From Verrucomicrobiota bacterium (GTDB lineage: Bacteria; Verrucomicrobiota; Verrucomicrobiia; Opitutales; Opitutaceae), in NCBI GenBank assembly GCA_016222805.1, contig JACRQG010000048.1, positions 1-64,000 of the forward strand: 64,000 bases of DNA, given 5' to 3'. The notes beneath the pieces were generated by a model, which saw nothing but the letters and a program-made list of their open reading frames with translations, ran no database searches and was not told the origin of the DNA. Position 1 is the first letter of the stretch. Each line of letters begins with the position of its first letter. Both the position numbers and the translations under genes were made by a program. Below, in pieces: positions 46,208 to 54,514 of this stretch.

Positions 46208-48805
46208 GTGAAACCGCCTTCTCCTCCCTTCACCCGCACGGTCGCCGCACTCTTCGCTGCTGCCCTCGCCGTCGCGGAGGCACAGCCCGTGGAGACCACC
46301 CGGGGCGATGCCTGGTTCGATGCCGAACTCTCGTTTCGCCTCGAAGGAACGCCCCCACGCCCCGCACGCGGCCGACCCGCCGCCGCGGTGCAGCCCGACT
46401 ACGTCCGGAAGGTGCAGGGAGATTCCAGCGTCCGCTGTCCCCTGGAGGGCCGCCCGGCGGTCGAGCTCGTGCCGGCCTACCGTGAAGCCTGGACCATGGG
46501 TCGCGACTGGCGCCTGCGCTTCGAACTCGCGGCGTCCGATCTCCCGGCCGGCGCCACCTGTGCCCTCGTCCTGATCGACGCGGGCGGGCGCCAGGCGGAA
46601 TCTCGCCCGCTCGGTCTCGCCGCCGCCACCCCGTGGCGGCACGTCGAGTTCGCCCTCGCCGAGCTCTCTGCGCCCGCGGGTTTCGACTTCGCGCGGATCG
46701 TCCGCGCCCGCCTGGTCTTTCGGCCGGCCCCCGCCACGGTGTGGCTCGATGACGTGCGCTTTGTCGCCGCGGCGGGAGACGCCGAGATCGCTCTCACCGA
46801 TCTGCGCACGGCTGATCGCATCGCCCGCGAGGCCGACACACGGATGGCACGGATCCGTGAGTTGTTCACCTCGAAGATCTCCTCCCAGCCGGGGACCAAC
46901 CTGTCGCGGCTCTTCGCCAACCTGTGGCTGGATCGCGACGTGGCGGCGACGAACCGCGAGTTGCTGGCGATCTACACCTCCACCGATCCCAAGGTACGGG
47001 CGGACTACGGGCTCGAATACACTTGGCATCTCGCCGCCACGCCGATGCTCACCCGGTTCTATTTCCACTTTGGCCGGCAGGGCCGGCGGGCGCCCGGACG
47101 CCTCAGTCCGGAGGTCGAGCAGGCCATCCTCCGCCTGCTGTGGGAACGGACCGAACTGAAGAACGATCTGCACGCCGCGCACCAGAGCACCTGGAACCTC
47201 ACCGGCAGCGAGAACCACGATCTCAACGCCAAGGTCGGAAACGTGCTGGTCTCCCAGATCTTTCGCCACGAGCCGGACTACGCCAGCCGCGTGCTGCCCA
47301 ACCGCGGCACCGGGCCGGGCTCCGGTTACTGGTTTCACAAGACCACCGACACGGGCCGCTATCATGGCCCCGAGGGTCGCGCCCAGCCGACGCTCACGGG
47401 CGCCTTGCGCGCGGCGGATCATTACCAGGCCTGGACGGCCTTCATGAAGGAATACCTCCGCGAACGGGCCCGGCGCGGCTTCTTCCTCGAAAAGAGCTCG
47501 CCGGGCTACATGAAGTACACGACCTCGTTCCTTCAGGATCTGTACGACTTCGCCGAGGATTCCGAACTGCGCACGCTGACCGGCATGTTCCTCGACCTCC
47601 TCTGGGCCGAGTGGGCGCAGGATCAGATCCGCGGCATGCGCGGCGGCGCCAAGACCCGCGAGGGCGGCGTGCTCGATTTCCAGCAGGATGCGATGTACGG
47701 GATGGCCACCCTTCTCTTCGGCGGACCGGCGCCCGCCCACCCGTCCCTTACCAGCTACCTGCTTTCCGACTACCGCCCACCGGACATCATCTGGGAACTG
47801 GCGCTGAACCGGACCGCCGCCGGAGCCTACGCCTACATCTCGCACGCCCCGGGCGAGGAGCGTCCCGAACTGCCGCGACCTCCCGGCATGGAACGCACCC
47901 TGCTCTGCAACCCGGACTCCCGCCTCAAGCGCTACAGCTGGGTCACGCCCGAGTTCATCCTCGGCACGCGCATGGACCACCCGCTCGCGGTGCACTCCCA
48001 CCTCAGCTCCGGCAGTTGCTGGGAGGGCATCATTTTCCCGACCTCCACCCGGGCGATGATCTTCCCGCGGGCCATCGAGGTGACCAAGAACGGGACGTGG
48101 CGGATGGAGGCCGAGGGGACCACCCGCAGCTTCCAATCCGGCCCGGTCCTGATCACCCAGCAGAGCCGCGGCGGAGTGACCGTGATCAATCCCGACTGGT
48201 TTCCCCGCGCGGTGCAGGACTCGAAGCCCTTTGGCGTCTACCTCGGCACCGGGCATGATCGCCTCGAGGAGGAGCAGGGCTGGATCTTCGTCGAGGCGGG
48301 CGACGCCTTCCTTGGGGTCCGTCCGGTGAGCGGCCGGTATCAGGTTTCGGTGGACGCCGGGAGCGGCAACAAGGACTGGGTCGACTACGAAGGTGCGGCG
48401 ACCCTCGAAGAGCCGCTCGACCCGATGCCCTATGAGTGGAGTCCCGACCGCACCCTGGTGCGACTCAAGGACCGCCATGCGCCCATCATCTTCGAGGCGG
48501 GCCGCCGGGTGGATGAGGGCACCCTGGCCGCCTTCAAGCAGCGCCTCCTCGGCAATCGGCTCACGCTGACCAAGATCGTCGTGCCCGGCCACTACGTGCT
48601 CACCTACGTGAGCGGAGGGCACACCTATACCTTCAATGCCGCCAACACGGAGATCCCGCGGCTCGACGGCCAGCCCATCGACTACTTCCCCGCCCGGACC
48701 TTCGACAGCCCGCACCTATCCTCCGATTACGGTTCCGGCCTCGTGACGATTTCCGCCGGCCGGCGGCGCCTGATCCTGGACTTCCCGCAGGCAACCCGCC
48801 GGTGA
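46208..48805 (+). CDS. Secreted protein: N-terminal CBM-like domain + uncharacterised putative polysaccharide-active domain
   Basis: GTG start 3 nt after the TonB receptor stop. WNLTGSENHDLN, LEKSSPGYMKYTTS, IRGMRGGAKTREGG, RYSWVTPEFILGTRM; paralogous to 41898..43817. Confidence 0.8.
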   Translation: MKPPSPPFTRTVAALFAAALAVAEAQPVETTRGDAWFDAELSFRLEGTPPRPARGRPAAAVQPDYVRKVQGDSSVRCPLEGRPAVELVPAYREAWTMGRDWRLRFELAASDLPAGATCALVLIDAGGRQAESRPLGLAAATPWRHVEFALAELSAPAGFDFARIVRARLVFRPAPATVWLDDVRFVAAAGDAEIALTDLRTADRIAREADTRMARIRELFTSKISSQPGTNLSRLFANLWLDRDVAATNRELLAIYTSTDPKVRADYGLEYTWHLAATPMLTRFYFHFGRQGRRAPGRLSPEVEQAILRLLWERTELKNDLHAAHQSTWNLTGSENHDLNAKVGNVLVSQIFRHEPDYASRVLPNRGTGPGSGYWFHKTTDTGRYHGPEGRAQPTLTGALRAADHYQAWTAFMKEYLRERARRGFFLEKSSPGYMKYTTSFLQDLYDFAEDSELRTLTGMFLDLLWAEWAQDQIRGMRGGAKTREGGVLDFQQDAMYGMATLLFGGPAPAHPSLTSYLLSDYRPPDIIWELALNRTAAGAYAYISHAPGEERPELPRPPGMERTLLCNPDSRLKRYSWVTPEFILGTRMDHPLAVHSHLSSGSCWEGIIFPTSTRAMIFPRAIEVTKNGTWRMEAEGTTRSFQSGPVLITQQSRGGVTVINPDWFPRAVQDSKPFGVYLGTGHDRLEEEQGWIFVEAGDAFLGVRPVSGRYQVSVDAGSGNKDWVDYEGAATLEEPLDPMPYEWSPDRTLVRLKDRHAPIIFEAGRRVDEGTLAAFKQRLLGNRLTLTKIVVPGHYVLTYVSGGHTYTFNAANTEIPRLDGQPIDYFPARTFDSPHLSSDYGSGLVTISAGRRRLILDFPQATRR

Positions 48806-48836
48806 GCGGAAGGCGCGCCGGAGGCAGACAAGCGAC

Positions 48837-48887
48837 AACGTGGTCCTGCAGCGGCCACGCTTTCCCCTTCGGCTCGGGCGGGGCTAC
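48837..48887 (-). repeat. REP-like element, copy B
   Basis: Minus strand GTAGCCCCGCCCGAGCCGAAGGGGAAAGCGTGGCCGCTGCAGGACCACGTTG; near-identical to copy A, opposite orientation. Confidence 0.75.
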
Positions 48888-49009
48888 TGCAGGACCGAAA
48901 GCACTATCGTTCGGACTGCAAAGACATGCCGGGCGTTGGCGTTCCGTGCGATTTCCAGGCGCGGCGACCTCGCCGTGCGGGACAAGTCGCGGCCATCGCT
49001 TGGTCGCGG

Positions 49010-49029
49010 GGCGGGGTCGCCCCGCCTAC
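49010..49029 (-). repeat. GTAG-headed perfect hairpin, REP-like
   Basis: Minus strand GTAGGCGGGGCGACCCCGCC: 7-bp perfect stem GGCGGGG/CCCCGCC with 3-nt loop. Confidence 0.6.
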
Positions 49030-49111
49030 ACTGCGAGCTGTTTCCCATGAGGACTGGAGGGCGGGCGACACAACCTTGCCCGTTCGTCGCCGACCTGCGT
49101 GGCTTGGCGGG

Positions 49112-50401
49112 ATGGGTTCACCGACTGCCACTCCCGGCTCTCCTGCGCATGACCGCTGGTGGCTGGCTGCCGCCGGGGTGATCACGGTGGGTTGGCTCCT
49201 CGTCTTCAATCCCCTCCGCCCCGACTACCTCGTCGATGAACCCGGGCATCTCGGCAACATTTACCACTTCCTCGAGGGCAAGGCGGGGTGGCCCGAGGCC
49301 ATGCCCATGCTGCCGGGCTACCACTTCCTCGTTGCTGGACTCTGGCAGCTGCACCCTCCCCTCAAGCTGCTCACGCTGGCGCGCCTGGTCTCCACCGTTT
49401 GCGCCCTCCTGGGCCTGGCGTCCTTTGCCCTCGCGTGGCGTCGCTATCACGGCACGCCCGCCGGCCCGCCTACGCTGCTCCTCGCCCTCCTGCCGGTGTT
49501 GCAGCCTTTCACGGGCCTGGCCTACACGGATGCGCCGGCCGTGGCGTTCGTGCTCGCCGCGTGGATGGCGCACCTCGCGGGAAGGTATGCCGTCGCCGCG
49601 GTGATCTTCGCCGCCGCCACCTGCCTTCGGCAAACCAGCCTGATCTGGGCGGGTTTCGTGGTGCTCTGGGACTTGTCCCGCGGGGTTTCCCTTCGCGAGA
49701 TCTTCACGCCGCGACACCTCGCGGCGGCCTGGCCGCGGCTCCGCTGGCTGGCACTGCTTGGCGTGGCGGCGGCGGTCACGGTCCTGACGGCCGGCCGCCT
49801 GACCGTTGGCACGGGCCACGGCAACCCGGCGACGTTCAATCCCGCCCAGATTCACTTCGCCGGCTGGCTTCTCCTGCTACTCGGCCTTCCGCTCTGGCTC
49901 CGCGCCGCCACCAACCTTCCGCGCTGGTATGCCGACCGGCTCCGCACCCGAACCGGTTGGACCGTGGGAGGAACGGCTCTGTTTCTCGGCGCCGCCGTCG
50001 GGCTCGCCACCACCTATGCCAATCCGCATCCGTGGAACCGCGATCTCTTCTGGGAAGGTTGCTCCTTCACGCTCCTGCGCAACTGGCCGCTCGTCTGGGT
50101 CGATCGATTCCCCGTCCTGCGTTGCGGGAGCGGCCTGCTCCTCGCCGCGCTGGCCGCCTGCCTCGTGGCGATCGTGCGTCGGCATCCCCACGGGCGCGCG
50201 CTGGCCCTCACCGGCGCGGCCGGGTTCGTCCCGGCGCTGATCAGCTCGCTCGTGGAGCCGCGCTACTTCATCCCCGGCCTGGTGTTTGGCCTCTTCTTCG
50301 CCCCGCTGCCCCCGGCGGCAACCCGGACGCTGCTGCTCTGGTGGGGCGCGCTTGTCCTCGTGCATGCCCCGTTTGTCGCCCGCGGTCTTTCCCTCTGGTA
50401 G
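49112..50401 (+). CDS. Multi-pass membrane glycosyltransferase resembling ALG10/DIE2 alpha-1,2-glucosyltransferase
   Basis: RPDYLVDEPGHLGNIYHFLEGKAGWPEAMPMLPGYHFLVAG, LARLVSTVCALLGL, TYTDAPAV-like GLAYTDAPAVAFVLAAW, CLRQTSLIWAGFVVLWD, TTYANPHPWNRD, LVEPRYFIPGLVFGL align in order with ALG10 landmarks (YMDEIFHLPQAQ, TTLPGLYLVS, FRQTNIIWAVF, FTYAHKYLLADNRHY, LEFRYFILPYVIYRL). Confidence 0.75.
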   Translation: MGSPTATPGSPAHDRWWLAAAGVITVGWLLVFNPLRPDYLVDEPGHLGNIYHFLEGKAGWPEAMPMLPGYHFLVAGLWQLHPPLKLLTLARLVSTVCALLGLASFALAWRRYHGTPAGPPTLLLALLPVLQPFTGLAYTDAPAVAFVLAAWMAHLAGRYAVAAVIFAAATCLRQTSLIWAGFVVLWDLSRGVSLREIFTPRHLAAAWPRLRWLALLGVAAAVTVLTAGRLTVGTGHGNPATFNPAQIHFAGWLLLLLGLPLWLRAATNLPRWYADRLRTRTGWTVGGTALFLGAAVGLATTYANPHPWNRDLFWEGCSFTLLRNWPLVWVDRFPVLRCGSGLLLAALAACLVAIVRRHPHGRALALTGAAGFVPALISSLVEPRYFIPGLVFGLFFAPLPPAATRTLLLWWGALVLVHAPFVARGLSLW

Positions 50402-50450
50402 CAGCCAAACCAACCTTGCCCGAACCCGCGCGTTCTGAGTCCGTATCCCG

Positions 50451-52049
50451 ATGTCCGTTACCACCCAGCCCTCTCCGCCAGCCGCCCCGCCGCGCTGGGT
50501 GTGGGCGTTGGTGCTGGGGATCGGGGCCGCGGTGTTCCTGCCGGTGCTGCGGGTCGGCTTCCTGGCGGACGACTTCGTGTACATTGCCCGCTTCCGGGAA
50601 TTGCCCTGGGCGGCGTGGCCCCGCTTGTTCTTCCACGACTGGTCCGACGGCGTCTGGGGCTCGACGCTCAAGGAACTCCGTCCGTTCGCCGCCCTGTCGC
50701 TGATGATTGATGGCCGACTCTGGGGCGGGCACGTCATCGGTTACCGGCTGGTCAACCTCACGCTGCATCTGGCCGCCGTGGCGCTGGTCGTCCAGCTCGC
50801 CTGGACCTACGCGGGTCGACGCGCGGCGGCGGCGGTCATCGCCGGACTCGTTTTCGCCCTGCACCCCGCCCACGTCGAGGCGGTGACCTGGATCACCGGC
50901 CGACCGGACCTGCTCGGCAGCATCGCCGCCCTGGCGTTTGTCCTCACCGGCGAGCGGTTCTCTTCCGAAGGCGGCCGTGGGTCCGGCCTGCTCGCACTCG
51001 GCGCGTTCTTCGTCGGCGTGTTCACCAAGGAATTCTGCCTGACGATTCCGCTGCTCCTCGCCTTGCGCTGGATCCTGCTCGATCGGCACGCGGGGGCGGC
51101 GGCCTGGCGGCGGCGCGGCGCCCTCCTGCTCGGAGCCATCGTGGTTGTCGCAATCTACGCCGTCGCCCGGCGCCTGGCGTTTGGGTCGGACCCCACCACC
51201 GGGTTCTTCGGCTGGAACGATGCCCCGGCCTGGCAGCGTCAGGCCGGCTATTGGGGCTGGCTCGCCCCCATTCTGCCCTTCACCACCGGGGCCACCTGGA
51301 CCGCGACACCGCCGATGGGCGTCCTGCGTGGGCTCTGGATCCTCGTGGCCGCGGTGGTCACCGGGGCGCTGGGGTTCGCCGCCGTGCGCCGGGCGGCCTG
51401 GGGCAACGCGATCTTCTTTGGCGGCCTCTGGTGGTTCGCCACCACGCTGGGGCTCTTCGTCGCGGTCTACTTCTCGCCGCGGCACCTCTACCTGCCGACG
51501 GCCGGGATCGCCCTCGGCCTCGGGCTGGCCCTGGCCGGCGGCCGGGTCCGCCACGGCCTCGCCGCGCTCGTGCTGCTCTGGTGCACGGCGGCGCACGTCG
51601 CCGCGCTGCAGCCGTGGCGGACCGCCGGCCGCATCTCCACCGAGGTGCTCGCCGCGCTCGATGCCGATCTTGCGGGCGGCGACCCGACAACCGTCGCGCT
51701 GGTCTCGGTGCCGGAGACCTTCGGGCCGGTGCTGTTGTGGGCGTGGTCGAGCCCGCAGGCCCTCGGGGCGCCGTTCCTGCGCCACCCGGTGCCGACCGAG
51801 CGGATCCTGGAGCGGGTGGTGAACTACGTGCGGTCGGACCGCTGGCTGCCGGATCGCCGCCCCGTCGAGACCGTGCGCGCGGCCAACAGCGCCGCGGCTG
51901 TCTACGTCGATCCCGCGGGGCGGGTCCACCATCGACGGCTCTCGCGGGCCGAGCTGCAGATTTACGGGGACAAGCTCGCCGCACTGGTGGCCCAGGGCCT
52001 CAACCCCGACAATCTCGCCGACTGGCTCAAAGCCTGCGCCCTGCCATGA
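50451..52049 (+). CDS. GT-C-like membrane glycosyltransferase, TMTC/GT39-like, without TPRs
   Basis: FLADDFVYIARF (GT-C acidic loop), LRPFAALSLMIDGRLWGGHVIGYRLVNLTLHL, FALHPAHVEAVTWITGRPDLLGS, FVAVYFSPRHLYLPTAGIALGL. Confidence 0.8.
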   Translation: MSVTTQPSPPAAPPRWVWALVLGIGAAVFLPVLRVGFLADDFVYIARFRELPWAAWPRLFFHDWSDGVWGSTLKELRPFAALSLMIDGRLWGGHVIGYRLVNLTLHLAAVALVVQLAWTYAGRRAAAAVIAGLVFALHPAHVEAVTWITGRPDLLGSIAALAFVLTGERFSSEGGRGSGLLALGAFFVGVFTKEFCLTIPLLLALRWILLDRHAGAAAWRRRGALLLGAIVVVAIYAVARRLAFGSDPTTGFFGWNDAPAWQRQAGYWGWLAPILPFTTGATWTATPPMGVLRGLWILVAAVVTGALGFAAVRRAAWGNAIFFGGLWWFATTLGLFVAVYFSPRHLYLPTAGIALGLGLALAGGRVRHGLAALVLLWCTAAHVAALQPWRTAGRISTEVLAALDADLAGGDPTTVALVSVPETFGPVLLWAWSSPQALGAPFLRHPVPTERILERVVNYVRSDRWLPDRRPVETVRAANSAAAVYVDPAGRVHHRRLSRAELQIYGDKLAALVAQGLNPDNLADWLKACALP

Positions 52050-52777
52050 CCGCCGAGCCCCCGCAACTGACCGTCCTCATCCCCTTCTACAACGAGGCTC
52101 CCAATGTGGCGCCGCTGTTGGAGGAGCTGCGCACGGTGCTGACCACCGCCCCATTTTGCCCGCCCGCGGGACCAGCGTTGGCCGTTGAAGTCCTGCTGGT
52201 TGATGACGGCAGCAGCGACGGCACCGCGGTCGAACTCGACGCCGCGGCGGCCCGCTGGAGCGCGATTCGCGTCGAGCATTTCCCGGTCAACCGCGGGCAG
52301 GCCGCGGCGCTTTGGTGGGGCTTCCGGCACGCGCGCGGCGCGTGGATCGCCACCCTCGATGGCGACGGCCAGAATCCCCCGGCGGAACTCGCCCGCCTCT
52401 GGACCCGCCGCGCCGAAGCCGACCTGATCTGTGGCATCCGGGCGCAGCGGCGGGACTCCCGGCTGCGCCGCGTGATGTCGCGGATCGCCAACGCCACCCG
52501 GCGCGCCCTGCTGCGCGACGGCGTCCGCGACACCGGCTGCTCGCTGAAGCTCTTCCGGCGCGAGGTTGCCGAATCGTTCCTGCCGATCCGCACCCTCTAT
52601 TCCTTCCTGCCGGCCTTCGCCGTGGCCGGCGGATGGAAGGTCATCGAGACACCCGTGGACCATCGCCCGCGGCGCGCCGGCGAATCGAAGTACGGCTTGC
52701 GCGTCATGGCCCTGCACCCGCTGATGGATCTGCTCGCGCTCGCCTGGGTGCTGCGCCGCAGCTTGAGGAGGCGGTAG
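52046..52777 (+). CDS. Family 2 glycosyltransferase, polyprenyl-phosphate sugar synthase-like (DPM1-like)
   Basis: ATGA overlap. LTVLIPFYNEAPNVAPLLEEL, VLLVDDGSSDGTA, RGAWIATLDGDGQNPPAELARL, RDTGCSLKLFRREV, VDHRPRRAGESKYGLRVM. Confidence 0.92.
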   Translation: MTAEPPQLTVLIPFYNEAPNVAPLLEELRTVLTTAPFCPPAGPALAVEVLLVDDGSSDGTAVELDAAAARWSAIRVEHFPVNRGQAAALWWGFRHARGAWIATLDGDGQNPPAELARLWTRRAEADLICGIRAQRRDSRLRRVMSRIANATRRALLRDGVRDTGCSLKLFRREVAESFLPIRTLYSFLPAFAVAGGWKVIETPVDHRPRRAGESKYGLRVMALHPLMDLLALAWVLRRSLRRR

Positions 52778-52924
52778 CCGGCTGGTCACGCGGCCTCCTT
52801 CCCGGTCGCGGCGACGGAATTCGGCACGCTCCTCTTGCACGAACGCCTCTCCGCCCTAATTTCGCCTCCCCTTGCGGCCCAACCCATTCGACCCCCGGGC
52901 CGCAACTCCTCTCCGTCCCCTCTC

Positions 52925-53374
52925 ATGTCCACCCACACCATCCGTCTCCACCGCGTCCTCCGGACCAAACCGGAAAAAGTCTACCGCGCCTTCCTCGAAC
53001 CGGACGCGATGGCGAAATGGCTGCCACCGTACGGCTTCACCGCCAAGGTCCACCATGCCGACGCCCGGGTGGGAGGGACCTTCCGGATGTCGTTCACGAA
53101 TTTCACCACCGGCGCCTCGCACGCCTTCGGCGGTTCCTACGTGGAACTCGTGCCCCACGAGCGCCTTCGCTACACGGACAAGTTCGACGATCCGAACCTC
53201 CCCGGGGAAATGCAGGTGACGGTGACACTGCGGCCGGTCGTCTGCGGCACCGAGGTGAACATCGAGCAGGCCGGGGTGCCCGCGGTGATCCCGGCGGAAA
53301 TGTGTTACCTCGGCTGGCAGGAATCCCTCGAACAGCTCGCCCGCCTCGTCGAGCCCGACATTCCGAACGGCTGA
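52925..53374 (+). CDS. SRPBCC/AHSA1-like protein
   Basis: IRLHRVLRTKPEKVYRAFLEPDAMAKWLPPYGFTAKVHHADARVGGTFRMSFTN...: AHSA1 signature. Confidence 0.92.
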   Translation: MSTHTIRLHRVLRTKPEKVYRAFLEPDAMAKWLPPYGFTAKVHHADARVGGTFRMSFTNFTTGASHAFGGSYVELVPHERLRYTDKFDDPNLPGEMQVTVTLRPVVCGTEVNIEQAGVPAVIPAEMCYLGWQESLEQLARLVEPDIPNG

Positions 53375-53404
53375 GTGGGCTGGCGCCAGGCCACGGGGCT
53401 CGAC

Positions 53405-54343
53405 TCAACGCCCCGAGGCGATCGTCCTTTCCACCCGGTCACGACTTCCGGTCGCAAACACCTCGATCCGGTCGGCGTGCAACCGCACCCGGCGCCAGTG
53501 GTTCACGCCATAGCCAAACGCGTGGGTGCGCACCTGCACCGTGCGCTTCGATTCGCCGAGCGCCAGATCGTCGATGCCATCCTTGTGGACGTGACCGGCC
53601 AGCACCAGGGCCACCTGCGGCGCCCGCGCCAACTCCGCCTTGATCGCCTGGGAGTTCGCATCGGCGCCCAGCGGCACATGGAGCGCTACGATCTTCACCG
53701 CCTTGCCGGAAGTCTCCATTTGACGGCGCAACCAGAACAACTGCTCGTGCGCCATCCGGAAGCCGCCCTTGTCATCGCTGCCCGCCGCCGAGTAGCCGTT
53801 GTCCAGCAGGACGAAGTGGTACTTCGTCTCGCCCGCCTGCTGCGTGAACGCCGTGTACGTGCCCTGCCGCAGACTCGGCACCGCCGCCCCCCACGCGGCT
53901 CGCGCCTCGCCCGCCACCGATTGATCCGCCGCCGGCTTGCCCGCCGCACTCACACCGTAGTGCGAAAGATCATGATTCCCCAGCAGGGCGAAGAGCGGCA
54001 CCGGACAAGGCCGCGTCGCACGCAGAAAGGCGTCGATCTGCCCGTGGACCCGCCGGCCATCGCCCGCCACGAAGCTGAAGCCGTCGATCAAATCCCCGGT
54101 GATCAGCACAAGGTCCACCCCCAGGGCGCGGACCTCTCCGCCCAGGAACTTCTCCAACGCCGGTCCGGTGTCCTTGAAGTGCACCCGTGCCTTCGCAATC
54201 GGCTCGGCCACCTCGCGAAGATCGGTCACGTGCGTGTCGGTGAGGTGGAGGAAATCCACCGTGGGCGCGGCGGGCAGGCTACCCGCGAGGTAGCACAACG
54301 CTGGCAGCAGCAGCCGCCGGAAAGATACGGCGCGAGGAATCAC
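53405..54343 (-). CDS. Secreted metallophosphoesterase
   Basis: VDFLHLTDTHVTDL, LVLITGDLIDG, LFALLGNHDLSHYG, VALVLAGHVHKDG: calcineurin-like phosphoesterase motifs. Confidence 0.92.
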   Translation of the reverse strand: MIPRAVSFRRLLLPALCYLAGSLPAAPTVDFLHLTDTHVTDLREVAEPIAKARVHFKDTGPALEKFLGGEVRALGVDLVLITGDLIDGFSFVAGDGRRVHGQIDAFLRATRPCPVPLFALLGNHDLSHYGVSAAGKPAADQSVAGEARAAWGAAVPSLRQGTYTAFTQQAGETKYHFVLLDNGYSAAGSDDKGGFRMAHEQLFWLRRQMETSGKAVKIVALHVPLGADANSQAIKAELARAPQVALVLAGHVHKDGIDDLALGESKRTVQVRTHAFGYGVNHWRRVRLHADRIEVFATGSRDRVERTIASGR

Positions 54344-54429
54344 GTGCCGTGACCTACTCCCCTGCCCCGCGGAACGTCAAATGTGTTCCCGATCACCCAA
54401 CCGCCGGTAACGCTGCTCCCGGCGGGCTG

Positions 54430-54480
54430 CTGGTGTCCAGGGACGACCGCCCCGGGGCCGGCCTCGCCGCGGCCGGCTAC
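54430..54480 (-). repeat. GTAG-headed REP-like element (related to 15600..15644)
   Basis: Minus strand GTAGCCGGCCGCGGCGAGGCCGGCCCCGG vs plus-strand 15600 GTAGCCTGCCGCGGTGAGGCCGGCCTCGG: 26 of 29 identical by eye. Confidence 0.6.
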
Positions 54481-54514
54481 AACCGCCCATCAGCACAGGC
54501 ACCCGCCGGAACGC

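Noticed and set aside
44036-48715. 1559-aa minus-strand ORF
   Set aside because: Antisense shadow of the TonB receptor and the secreted protein on the + strand; low-complexity Gly/Arg/Val/Glu composition with no recognisable domain. Long antisense ORFs are expected at this GC.
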